64,000 nt of DNA from Christensenellaceae bacterium (GTDB lineage: Bacteria > Bacillota > Clostridia > Christensenellales > Christensenellaceae), in assembly GCA_022846035.1 (NCBI GenBank), contig AP025580.1, forward strand, positions 2,046,001-2,110,000, written 5' to 3'. The notes under the pieces were generated by a model, which saw only the letters and a list, made by a program, of their open reading frames with translations, had not been told where the DNA came from and ran no database searches. Position 1 is the first letter of the stretch; the number at the start of each line of letters is the position of its first letter. Shown here piece by piece: positions 8,617 to 16,096 of this stretch. Both the position numbers and the translations under genes were made by a program.

Positions 8617-8952
8617 TTATTTTACAGCCTTGAATGAATGATCCTCACGATAAGACTTTTCAAGGTTATCCACCCGCATTTCCACATCCGGGATCACTTC
8701 TACGGCTTTTTGCATATCCTCCAGCTTTTTGATCTGGAGCGTTTGGTTCTCCGCTATTGTTTGAATGGCAGGCTTAATCACATTCTCATTATCCAGCTTC
8801 AAGGCAAGAACGTCATTTTCTAATGAAGCCAGTCTTTCATCTGCTTTACTTAAGCTTTCATCTACTTTATCAAAGCGTTTATCAATACTATCAAACCTTT
8901 GGTTCATGCCAACTAAAACATCCATAATATCCTGCATATTCGGTTCGCTCAT
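8617..8952 (-). CDS. Small coiled-coil protein
   Basis: 111 residues, almost wholly helical, with heptad-like spacing of hydrophobic residues (repeats such as FDSIDKRFDKVDESLSKADE). No membrane span, no Cys. The start follows AAGGGGAAA. It begins 15 nt after the stop of the XRE gene and ends before a terminator, so the two form a small operon. No catalytic motif; probably a structural or adaptor protein. Short coiled-coil proteins of this kind often accompany phage or plasmid regulators. Confidence 0.75.
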   Translation of the reverse strand: MSEPNMQDIMDVLVGMNQRFDSIDKRFDKVDESLSKADERLASLENDVLALKLDNENVIKPAIQTIAENQTLQIKKLEDMQKAVEVIPDVEMRVDNLEKSYREDHSFKAVK

Positions 8953-8967
8953 ATCTGTTTCCCCTTC

Positions 8968-9366
8968 TTACTTTTTATCTACATTTTTGGATTGATGGTA
9001 ATCGGCATAAGATGACAACAATACTTTTACCGTCGCTTTATCCAAAGAATCAAGGAGATCATATAACTTATTTATGACATCGGCATCATACTTGTCGTTT
9101 AACAACTTCACGAGTGACGATGTTGATTTATCTCCGCTATAATCTTCCTTAAAAAATTCTGACAACGTGATTCCAAAATAGTTGCAGAGATCGTACACAA
9201 TAAGGATTGAGGGAGTATGTTTCTTGGTAAGGAGACGGGTAAGCTGATTTTCGCCATGTCCAATTAAACCGCTCACTGTTTTCTGCGTTGGCGATCCTTT
9301 CGCTTTCAGAAGTTCCTTTACCCTATTGGAAATAAACTCTCTTAATTTTTCCTCGCTGTTACTCAT
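8968..9366 (-). CDS. XRE-type helix-turn-helix regulator
   Basis: 132 residues. The N-terminal 70 residues read as a Cro/CI-type DNA-binding domain (TQKTVSGLIGHGENQLTRL, then IVYDLCNYFGITLSEFF). The C-terminal part is helical and may dimerise. No good ribosome binding site precedes the ATG at 9366, so it may be leaderless or poorly translated. It lies opposite a plus-strand promoter at 9425-9454, which it could regulate; that is inference. Confidence 0.82.
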   Translation of the reverse strand: MSNSEEKLREFISNRVKELLKAKGSPTQKTVSGLIGHGENQLTRLLTKKHTPSILIVYDLCNYFGITLSEFFKEDYSGDKSTSSLVKLLNDKYDADVINKLYDLLDSLDKATVKVLLSSYADYHQSKNVDKK

Positions 9367-9424
9367 ATAAATAGTGTAATCTTTATAATCCCCAAGCGAT
9401 TGACGTGTTTGTTTATTAATTGTA

Positions 9425-9454
9425 TTGTTTTATAATCAAATTTGATGATATAAT
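9425..9454 (+). promoter_or_regulatory. Candidate sigma-A promoter for the RNA at 9461
   Basis: TTGTTT (9425-9430), an 18-nt spacer, then TATAAT (9449-9454). The predicted start is near 9461, exactly where a GC-rich folded segment begins. No coding frame follows on the plus strand. Confidence 0.5.
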
Positions 9455-9460
9455 GAAATT

Positions 9461-9572
9461 GCGCTCCATTGGGCGCCTGAGTAAACTGGGGTGCGGACGG
9501 TGCAGGTCAGCGTAATGAGTTACCCACCTCTTGCTGATCTGCGCCGGTTCGTACCGGTAAACAGGGTTGTCA
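9461..9572 (+). ncRNA. Candidate structured RNA, rod-like
   Basis: The segment has no plausible ORF and folds well by eye. A short near-palindrome (9461-9476) is followed by a long imperfect hairpin. Its core is a 13-bp stem between GGTGCAGGTCAGC and GCTGATCTGCGCC with two G-U pairs. The stem extends outward through GTGCGGAC / GTTCGTAC, then ACTGG / CCGGT and CCTG / CAGG. The loop contains a small GTAA / TTAC hairpin. It resembles a 6S- or SRP-like rod in shape only; the SRP GGAA apex is absent. On the minus strand it would be the leader of the XRE gene, so the strand is not certain. No clear terminator is visible. Confidence 0.45.
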
Positions 9573-9594
9573 GATAGAAGGACGAATTACTCTT

Positions 9595-9999
9595 TTAGAA
9601 ATATACGGAGCTTGAATACTTTGTAGCCAGGCTCGAATTGGAAACGACCGCATAGATCCGGTACGAGTAACCCCTTGGCGGCGAAACGTATTTTGCGATC
9701 AGGCAATCCCCTGTCCCCTGGGCCGTATAAGAAGAATAATTCTGCCACGATCCGTTGCGGTATCGTTGCAGGTAAACGGTTAGGTAGATTCGCTCGTCAG
9801 TATTATTACAGATCACCGACGTATAAAGTTTAAGCTGCGAACCGCTTTTACTCAGGGAAACGGATATGTTTGTCAGCAATCGCGGTTGGATCTCCGGCCC
9901 TGCCGACGGCGCTTCATTTCCAGCCTGCGCAGCATAGGCAGGTATCGAGCAAACAATGAGCATCAAAGCGATTAGGAACGATATTACTCTTTTTTTCAT
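9595..9999 (-). CDS. Small secreted protein of an ECF cassette
   Basis: 134 residues from the ATG at 9999, chosen because AAAGGAG precedes it and a signal peptide starts there (KKR, hydrophobic core, cleavage near AYAAQ). An upstream extension to 10203 is hydrophobic nonsense. The mature domain is rich in Ser, Tyr and Thr; YRNGSWQNYSSY resembles a motif in the secreted protein at 5482-5838. The gene is divergent from an ECF sigma factor 97 nt away, so both may share a regulated promoter region. The function is unknown. Confidence 0.78.
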   Translation of the reverse strand: MKKRVISFLIALMLIVCSIPAYAAQAGNEAPSAGPEIQPRLLTNISVSLSKSGSQLKLYTSVICNNTDERIYLTVYLQRYRNGSWQNYSSYTAQGTGDCLIAKYVSPPRGYSYRIYAVVSNSSLATKYSSSVYF

Positions 10000-10095
10000 A
10001 ACATACTCCTTTATAATAGTGTTTTTTTTGACAGCCCTATATATAAAGACGTATGAAAGGATGGAAATGGGGACACGTATAACCAGGAAATTTGT

Positions 10096-10605
10096 ATGGA
10101 TTGGGAGCTTTGGCAAAAATATGAGCAATATATCAAACGGTTCATACTTACGATTTCGGATTCCGACGATGACGCAGAGGATATCTTGCAGGAGACGATG
10201 CAAAAGGCATGGCGTAGTTACGAAACCCTTGATAATATCGCCGCCTTTGGAAAATGGCTGAAACGGATCGCGCGGAATTGCGCCGCAGACTATTACCGCA
10301 GGCCGGATAACGCGGCCTTTCAGTATTACATAAATACGGAGCAGCTTGGAAATGTGACCGGCGACCTCGTTGACGGGAATCTCGAGGATAAAATGATTAT
10401 CAGGGACATTCTTCGTGAATATATTGCGGAATTGCCGAATGAACGTGGAAAGGCGTTATATCTCAATATCATTGGCGGGTATGGGGCAACGAAAATATCG
10501 AGGGCATTAGGACTGAAATATGAAACTGTCAAAAAGTGGCTGTACCGCGATAAGCGGAAGATAAGCGAATTGTTAAGGGTGCATTTGGATGAAACCGGCC
10601 GATAA
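10096..10605 (+). CDS. ECF RNA polymerase sigma factor
   Basis: 169 residues. Region 2 lies at about residues 10-75 (DDDAEDILQETMQKAWRSY, then WLKRIARNCAADYYRR). Region 4 is at about 115-165 and ends in an HTH with YETVKKWLYRDKRKISELL. The start follows AGGAAA. The upstream gap shared with the secreted-protein gene has TTGACAGCCC and, 12 nt later, CGTATG, a pattern reminiscent of ECF autoregulated promoters. It overlaps the anti-sigma gene by 17 nt. Confidence 0.9.
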   Translation: MDWELWQKYEQYIKRFILTISDSDDDAEDILQETMQKAWRSYETLDNIAAFGKWLKRIARNCAADYYRRPDNAAFQYYINTEQLGNVTGDLVDGNLEDKMIIRDILREYIAELPNERGKALYLNIIGGYGATKISRALGLKYETVKKWLYRDKRKISELLRVHLDETGR

Positions 10606-11209
10606 AAAGAGATTAGAACAAAATATCACACCTGACCTCTTTCCAGAAGAAATACGACAGGAAATGGATTCCCTGCTCGAGCAGGAAGCAAGGCAAAAAA
10701 AGCGTTTCCGTAATAAATGGCTGGTGGGCGCTGCCTGCTGCGCTGTATCCGCGGCGATGCTCTTTTCAGTTTTTATAACTCCAAGAGTCAACGCTGAAGA
10801 ACAGGTTATGCAGCGTGTGGCTGAAATGCAGGAAGTCATCCAGAGCGGGGACCTGCCCTGCTATATTATTTCCTCCCCCGATGTACGTTTTGAAGGACGC
10901 GAAAGCGTTGCTGATTTCGGCTATGACAAATCCATTTACGATTACAATGGCGAAAGTATTTTCCTTTTTGAACAGGACGATATCCCCACCGGGTATATGG
11001 AAAGTGACAGCAAGCCTCGAGCGGAGGGGATCGCGCAAACAATGGATCGGAAGAACGTTGAATACTTTATCGATCAGGACGGATCAACAGGAATCTTCAA
11101 ATCGGAATACGGCGGCCAGGCTAAAGTGTTTACGATAACGGGACCGCCCATGAATGAGGATATTTTTATCGGGATAGTCAACAGTATTACTTTTATCGGG
11201 ACGAAATAA
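10589..11209 (+). CDS. Anti-sigma factor, DUF4367-like
   Basis: 206 residues: cytoplasmic N-terminus of about 45 residues, one membrane span at about 46-63, and an outer domain with the DUF4367-type ending (KVFTITGPPMNEDIFIGIVN). It overlaps the ECF sigma gene by 17 nt, the usual coupling for a sigma and its membrane anti-sigma factor. The pair repeats the arrangement at 5909-7112, but on the other strand and in the opposite relation to its secreted protein. Confidence 0.8.
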   Translation: MKPADKKRLEQNITPDLFPEEIRQEMDSLLEQEARQKKRFRNKWLVGAACCAVSAAMLFSVFITPRVNAEEQVMQRVAEMQEVIQSGDLPCYIISSPDVRFEGRESVADFGYDKSIYDYNGESIFLFEQDDIPTGYMESDSKPRAEGIAQTMDRKNVEYFIDQDGSTGIFKSEYGGQAKVFTITGPPMNEDIFIGIVNSITFIGTK

Positions 11210-11217
11210 GGGAGAAA

Positions 11218-12081
11218 ATGATGGAAGAAACACAATCATGCGGATTTCTAGATGTACGGTCTGATTCGTTCAGGGAACTTGGCGGTGAAACGGATGATTT
11301 CCCCTATTACAGCAAACGCATACGCGCCGCGCTTCGCTGCGATATAGAATACCTGTATCAAAAGAATGTCGGCAGCTTCTGCGTTTCTGAGAACAATGAT
11401 TCGGATATCACGTTTATGTCTTTGGTAGCGGATATACGCGATGATATGAAAAATGATGATATCGGCTCCCTTGTGTATTGTTCGCTCGATCAGGACGATT
11501 TCAAAACTTTCATGGGGAAACTGGCCCCATATTCAGGTCTCTTTATGTCTATGAATTCAGACGCTCCGCAAAAGGCTATGCTGCAAAACATAGACTATCT
11601 TATTTATATCGATGGGAATAATCGGCGAAGAATGGTCCCTTACGAATATAGAAAGCTGCTGAAAGGCAATTCTGTTATTCATTATTTTGACGGTCTCCTT
11701 CTAAATTTTAAGATTGATTATTCCGCACAATGGGGTTGCTTATCTGATTTACCTTTCATAATAAAAACGAAAGATTTATCGCTTATGAAGATATATTTAG
11801 AATCTGAAATAGAATGCCGAAAGGATCGGATCCATTCCGCAAAGATCAATACGATTCTTAAAGCGAAGCCAGATGAATTCCCTGAAAAATTTATTGAAGA
11901 TCAAAAACATAGAATTGACAAACTCTCCCAAGAAGCAGAAGCAGTTCATTTTATGTTGAGTAATAATAAAAACAGCCGCCTTAAACGTCTTTACTGGAAG
12001 TGGCAAAGAAAATCCATTCAAGGTATAAATGACTCATCTGATCTTAGAACTGCCTTCTTTGACGCCTTTTTTGAAAAGTGA
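11218..12081 (+). CDS. Hypothetical cytoplasmic protein
   Basis: 287 residues, no signal peptide or membrane span. The start follows GGGAG, 8 nt after the anti-sigma stop, so it is the third gene of that operon. The C-terminal 60 residues are helical and basic (SRLKRLYWKWQRK). Two short Asp-rich phrases, YCSLDQDDF and YLIYIDGNN, are present but match no motif I know. A strong terminator follows. Its place in the operon suggests a role with the sigma/anti-sigma pair. Confidence 0.7.
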   Translation: MMEETQSCGFLDVRSDSFRELGGETDDFPYYSKRIRAALRCDIEYLYQKNVGSFCVSENNDSDITFMSLVADIRDDMKNDDIGSLVYCSLDQDDFKTFMGKLAPYSGLFMSMNSDAPQKAMLQNIDYLIYIDGNNRRRMVPYEYRKLLKGNSVIHYFDGLLLNFKIDYSAQWGCLSDLPFIIKTKDLSLMKIYLESEIECRKDRIHSAKINTILKAKPDEFPEKFIEDQKHRIDKLSQEAEAVHFMLSNNKNSRLKRLYWKWQRKSIQGINDSSDLRTAFFDAFFEK

Positions 12082-12089
12082 ATATGAAA

Positions 12090-12132
12090 TGTAAAAATCC
12101 ACCGGCATTTGCTTAGTGGATTTTTACATTTT
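12090..12132 (+). terminator. Intrinsic terminator of the sigma operon
   Basis: 13-bp perfect stem TGTAAAAATCCAC / GTGGATTTTTACA (12090-12102 and 12116-12128) with a 13-nt loop, followed by TTTT. It starts 9 nt after the stop of the gene at 11218-12081. Confidence 0.85.
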
Positions 12133-12156
12133 GAGACCAGATATCCCCATTTGTTG

Positions 12157-12185
12157 TTGACGTACCACCATAATGGTGGTATTAT
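12157..12185 (+). promoter_or_regulatory. Sigma-A promoter with palindromic operator
   Basis: TTGACG (12157-12162), 17-nt spacer, TATTAT (12180-12185). The spacer is filled by the perfect 19-nt palindrome TACCACCATAATGGTGGTA (12163-12181), which must be an operator or a strongly selected DNA element. A bound dimer here would block RNA polymerase. It drives the small plus-strand genes at 12256-13489. Confidence 0.75.
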
Positions 12186-12255
12186 TAAGATGCAAGATAA
12201 AGAAAAGGTCAACTAATCGGCCCGTAAGATAATTGGCGGGAGAAGGAGTTGCAAA

Positions 12256-12486
12256 ATGCCAAGAATTTATAAAACTTTTTATAGCGTAGAATACAGAATA
12301 TGGGGCAATGATTTCCCATCGACGCAATGGTTTGACAATAAGGAAGATGCCAAAGCCTTTAGTAATCAGGACTATCATGACGATCCCATTCCCCATAGAG
12401 CAAGCAAAACGGAGAGAGTCGCGGATTATGAGAATAAATGTGCGGAGACAAGATTCTTCTTGGAAAATGAAAGTGCTCGCCAGTGA
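12256..12486 (+). CDS. Small hypothetical protein
   Basis: 76 residues, rich in aromatic and charged residues (YSVEYRIWGNDFPSTQWFDN), no membrane span. GGAG lies 7 nt before the ATG. It is the first gene after the palindromic promoter. No family recognised; the small size and setting suggest element cargo. Confidence 0.65.
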   Translation: MPRIYKTFYSVEYRIWGNDFPSTQWFDNKEDAKAFSNQDYHDDPIPHRASKTERVADYENKCAETRFFLENESARQ

Positions 12487-12498
12487 AAGGAAGAAGAT

Positions 12499-12843
12499 AT
12501 GAAATTTCAGTTGTATAGCAAGCTGTATCAGGAAGCACTCACTTATGACGACGTTGATATGTATATCGGCGAAAGAGGGTGGCAGGAGTGGATGGATGAC
12601 TATGGAGAGGATAACGTACAGCAAATAACAAGCATCCTGAAATCAATATTTAATTTAGCGCACAGCACCATCAAAGAAATGCGAGAGACTCATAAACTTG
12701 GAAGGGCGGAGTTTTGTCGCAGATACTTCAAAAAGCTGCGTACAGTTGAGAATTGGGATGCTGGAATAGTGGACACGCCCGAAGATCAAAAAATGATGAT
12801 TGGGTACAGCTTTTTTATTGAGGATATGCAGAGAAATATATAG
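12499..12843 (+). CDS. Small protein with possible HTH
   Basis: 114 residues. The middle reads like a short DNA-binding fold: KLGRAEFCRRYFKKLRTVENW has the spacing of helix-turn-helix proteins that act beside plasmid genes, where a Cro-like domain recognises DNA. The start follows AAAGGAAGA. It lies 12 nt after the first gene of the unit. It may be the repressor that binds the palindrome at 12163-12181; this is inference. Confidence 0.65.
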   Translation: MKFQLYSKLYQEALTYDDVDMYIGERGWQEWMDDYGEDNVQQITSILKSIFNLAHSTIKEMRETHKLGRAEFCRRYFKKLRTVENWDAGIVDTPEDQKMMIGYSFFIEDMQRNI

Positions 12844-12871
12844 ACTGATATGATATACGGAGCAATCTATT

Positions 12872-13489
12872 ATGGCGGTGTTTACATCATATGCTCTCGG
12901 AATTTTATGGGCGACGTGCAGTAATACAGGCGAAAAATATTTATTAACTAATCAAGATCCTTATTTCGCCAACTTCATACAAAAAATCAATGGTGGTAAA
13001 ATTTACACACTAACGCACTGTCGCAACGGAACAAAATTATATTGCCTGAGAATAAAAAAATCACTGGAGTCGGAAATAGAGGAAAGCGGATATACCGGCA
13101 GAAAGAATACTGACAGGGCAATTCCGCGTGTAGATAATAATGCGGATTTTGTTCGAGCCTATATCCAGTGCCATTCTTCCCTTGGACTAAGGCCATGCAA
13201 GACACGCCGTGGTGAGAAAATCAAAACTCCACGATTGCGCCTACATGGTGCATGGATGCTTATGGAATGGATGAGTGAAGTTATCGCCAAAACGGTTGGC
13301 GTCGGCGTTAAAAAAGTACAGAAGCACAGCAACAGCGAAATGGGCATATTGCACTACCAATCCTGTGTGGAAATTATAAAAATTTGCGAATGGGTTCTGT
13401 CTGAATCACATTCGCAAGCGTTTGAGGCAGCCGTATATTTAACTTTTCAAAATAAAAAAGGGCCGTCCAAAAAGGGACAGCCCTCTTGA
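12872..13489 (+). CDS. Hypothetical protein, possible LAGLIDADG-like fold
   Basis: 205 residues, start after CGGAG. Segments such as FVRAYIQCHSSLGL, RLRLHGAWMLMEWMSEVIAK and LHYQSCVEIIKICEWV have the pattern seen in LAGLIDADG homing-endonuclease-like domains (an acidic/aromatic helix, a strand of basic residues, then YY/YxS followed by a helix). I do not see a clean catalytic LAGLIDADG pair, so it could be a non-catalytic relative such as a regulator. It ends inside a bidirectional terminator. Family call is tentative. Confidence 0.5.
   Translation: MAVFTSYALGILWATCSNTGEKYLLTNQDPYFANFIQKINGGKIYTLTHCRNGTKLYCLRIKKSLESEIEESGYTGRKNTDRAIPRVDNNADFVRAYIQCHSSLGLRPCKTRRGEKIKTPRLRLHGAWMLMEWMSEVIAKTVGVGVKKVQKHSNSEMGILHYQSCVEIIKICEWVLSESHSQAFEAAVYLTFQNKKGPSKKGQPS
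13453..13484 (-). terminator. Terminator at the distal end of the ICE operon
   Basis: Inverted repeat around GGGCTGTCC and GGACGGCCC (minus strand) with a TTTTT loop, followed by a run of T. The T-run is on the minus side, so it mainly ends the long minus-strand ICE transcript. It overlaps the 3' end of the plus-strand gene and can act for both. Confidence 0.75.
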
Positions 13490-13570
13490 CGTTAAATAAC
13501 AATTTTTTTGCTTGATCCCATATTCTGAAATTTAATTGCCTGCTTTTCCTTCGGCTCGCTTGGAATAAAT

Positions 13571-14428
13571 TCATCTGGCTAACTCGTCTGCTATTTGGAT
13601 CGTCTCATCCGCGTGTTCGCCAGTCCTTTCCAGTTTATCTAATTTATCCTTCACCGATGTTTTCTCTTTGATGATGCCGGACAGATCCGAAATATAATAC
13701 TGACCAATATCCCAATCAAAATTCGCATGACATTGTACGCCATTGTATTCAGCCAAATAGTCGTTTTCCCCTATTATCCTGATGAGCTTCGCATTTCCCA
13801 TTTTACCATGCAATGATTGGATACATGCTCGTGTTTCACATATAAATGAATCACTCTTTTCTTCCATATTTTCCTGCCTTTCCATTTTGTTTATCCTTTG
13901 CATATGCTGAACTATGTTTTTCACGATCAGTTTTTCAGAATCCCGTGAATAGGTTCCGTAATATAGCCTATTGCCTTTCAGCAGATTTATGATCTCCCTG
14001 TCTTTTTCCAGACTCTCTTTTTCGGTGTGGATCCTGCCTGCCTGCTCGAACTGCCTATCCTTTGGGCGCTCAATAAACAGGTTAAAATTGCAATAGGAGT
14101 TATACGCCTTGAATGCTTCCCGTTTTAAATCCTCGCTCGGATATTTTTGGTAAATCAATCCAAGGATCACCGGCGAATCTGTGACTGCTACATCCACCTT
14201 CCCCTGAACGCATTTAAGCCGCCTGTTTTGTTCTTCCAATATCCGCAGTTGATGTGCAAAGCTGCCGTCCAAGAGGTCAAAGCGTTCAGCCCAAACAAGC
14301 TCTTTCGCGTATTCTGGAATATATTCGGTCAGAATACCGCCTGTTTTCAGGAGCTTTGCGATCTCCCAGGCTGCGGCGGTTTTTCCCGCGCCAGGACCGC
14401 CGAAAAGATTTACAACCAATGTTTTCAT
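13571..14428 (-). CDS. AAA-type P-loop ATPase of the ICE
   Basis: 285 residues. Walker A GGPGAGKT lies at residues 10-17 near the N-terminus. The N-terminal ~190 residues look like the AAA_28/NadR-like nucleoside kinase fold (EYAKELVWAERFDLLDG, then DSPVILGLIYQKYP, IERPKDRQF). The C-terminal ~90 residues are a separate ICE-typical domain (YNGVQCHANFDWDIGQYY). It is the last gene of the operon before the terminator. It may phosphorylate a nucleotide or act as a helper in transfer; the substrate is unknown. Confidence 0.75.
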   Translation of the reverse strand: MKTLVVNLFGGPGAGKTAAAWEIAKLLKTGGILTEYIPEYAKELVWAERFDLLDGSFAHQLRILEEQNRRLKCVQGKVDVAVTDSPVILGLIYQKYPSEDLKREAFKAYNSYCNFNLFIERPKDRQFEQAGRIHTEKESLEKDREIINLLKGNRLYYGTYSRDSEKLIVKNIVQHMQRINKMERQENMEEKSDSFICETRACIQSLHGKMGNAKLIRIIGENDYLAEYNGVQCHANFDWDIGQYYISDLSGIIKEKTSVKDKLDKLERTGEHADETIQIADELAR

Positions 14429-14446
14429 TTCCTGATTATCTCCTTC

Positions 14447-16096
14447 TTACACATACGGCCTGCCGTACATAAACGGCGTTCCCTGTACGGATACTTCTCG
14501 GTATACGACGCCGCCTGCCGAGGGTGCGGCTTCTATCATCATTCCGTCACCAACGTAAATAGCGACGTGTCCAATCGCCATAAACCGCTTTTTTACCCTG
14601 CTGCTGTTTGGATAAGACCAGAAAATAAGGTCGCCTGCCTGTAACTGGCTCTCGTCGATCACCTTCTCATTATCCACGCAATATTTTGCCTGGTCTGCCG
14701 CAGTTGCGGGAAGCTCGATCCCAGCTTGCGCATATGCCCATTGCGTTAAACCGGAACAGTCAATATAGTTTCCCTGTCCGCGCAATTCCATGCTGTAAGG
14801 ATCCCCTATCCTCGTAAACGCGGCTTCCACAATATCCCCGCCAAGCGTTCCTTTTGGGAGGTTCTTCACAATATCAGATATATTCCCAATTTCGGCGTCC
14901 GTCATTCCAAAGTAATCCACTCCCAATTTGCGCCACAAAGGGGCATTCTCGCTGCTCACAAGAAATTTGACCATTTCCTTTTGTTCTTCTGTCAGGTCAT
15001 ACTCATCAAGCATCTGTATATACCGCAGGTTCGTCACATTGAGTTCAGCGTGCATACCTGCCTGCACCGTAGGCGAAGTGGAAGCAAGAACACGGGTACT
15101 GCGCTGTGCGTCTGTTGTAGCAGTAGCTTCCGGTTCTTCTGTCCAAATATTTACTGTGATTGGGTTCATTTTGAAATACAAGTCCCGTATCTCCTGAATA
15201 TCCGCATCGCTGAACCCAATCGGCGCGTTGCTGCTGTCATTTGAGATGACAGCGTAGAGCGCAAGGCAATCCACCCAATTATCTACCCTGCCCCCTTCAT
15301 CGCCAATATCCGCGCCATAGCTGACGTCAACGGTATACCCCTGAGCCTCATATTCCTGCCGTTTTGCCGCAAGCTCTCCAAACCATTCGTTCCCTACCTG
15401 TTCCACAATACTTTTTACCTTATTCGGATTTTCCTCATTATCCGAGAAAAATATCCCCGGTGGAGATGATGAGACCGCGATCATGATGTTCGCAACGATA
15501 AATACCAAAAGTACGGCGATCAAGATTGGCAACCCGATAAAGGGTATCTTTGCCACAAAGGATATCCCGCCGCGCACGGTGTTCGCACCGCTTTTCGCAA
15601 TTTTCTTCGCCGTCTTTTTCGCTGTGTTCTTTGCAGTCTTGACCGCCGCTTTTTGCGTTTCCCTCCTGACAGCCCTTTTTGCCTGCTCCCTACGAACGAT
15701 TGCTGCGGTTTTTCCTGTGTTCGGCGTATGGGAAGGTGTTTTTGGAGACACAGCAACAGTTTCTTTACTGCTGCCATGTGCTTTGCCAATTTGCCGGGAC
15801 AATATATCCCGCGCCATTCCGCCTACAGTATTTGCCGCTGCTTTTGTATCTTCCGAAAGCTCTTTCCCCACTGCCTGCTCGGGCGCCAAATCGTAATGCT
15901 CCATCGCCATTTTTTTCTTCACAAGGCCGAGGGCGGCCTGCGTATTACGCAAGCCGCCCTTTACCATGCCTTGGGGCCGCATCTTTTGTAGTTCTTCTTC
16001 GCGGTTCATGACACTTGGGGAAAGCTGTATATTCCGCGCATGTTTCGCATGGATACCGCGCACGATACGTTTTGCCTGTTCCTGCTTATCCTGCAA
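14447..16096 (-). CDS. Conjugation-linked NlpC/P60 cell-wall hydrolase
   Basis: 549 residues. Order: basic cytoplasmic N-terminus (1-180) with Lys/Ala repeats near 150-175, one membrane span at about 185-212, a linker with an SLT-like middle region, and an NlpC/P60 peptidase at about 425-549. Catalytic Cys is in YIDCSGL near 447 and His in IGHVAIYV near 508. It opens the peptidoglycan for the mating channel (CD1108-like in related elements). The start is TTG at 16096 after GGAGG, overlapping virB4 by 11 nt. Confidence 0.9.
   Translation of the reverse strand: MQDKQEQAKRIVRGIHAKHARNIQLSPSVMNREEELQKMRPQGMVKGGLRNTQAALGLVKKKMAMEHYDLAPEQAVGKELSEDTKAAANTVGGMARDILSRQIGKAHGSSKETVAVSPKTPSHTPNTGKTAAIVRREQAKRAVRRETQKAAVKTAKNTAKKTAKKIAKSGANTVRGGISFVAKIPFIGLPILIAVLLVFIVANIMIAVSSSPPGIFFSDNEENPNKVKSIVEQVGNEWFGELAAKRQEYEAQGYTVDVSYGADIGDEGGRVDNWVDCLALYAVISNDSSNAPIGFSDADIQEIRDLYFKMNPITVNIWTEEPEATATTDAQRSTRVLASTSPTVQAGMHAELNVTNLRYIQMLDEYDLTEEQKEMVKFLVSSENAPLWRKLGVDYFGMTDAEIGNISDIVKNLPKGTLGGDIVEAAFTRIGDPYSMELRGQGNYIDCSGLTQWAYAQAGIELPATAADQAKYCVDNEKVIDESQLQAGDLIFWSYPNSSRVKKRFMAIGHVAIYVGDGMMIEAAPSAGGVVYREVSVQGTPFMYGRPYV

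Noticed and set aside
9461-9572. SRP (4.5S) RNA
   Set aside because: The conserved GGAA apical loop and its flanking bulge are absent.
13374-13574. Minus-strand 66-residue frame after the AAA ATPase
   Set aside because: It runs through the terminator and opposite a better supported plus-strand gene.
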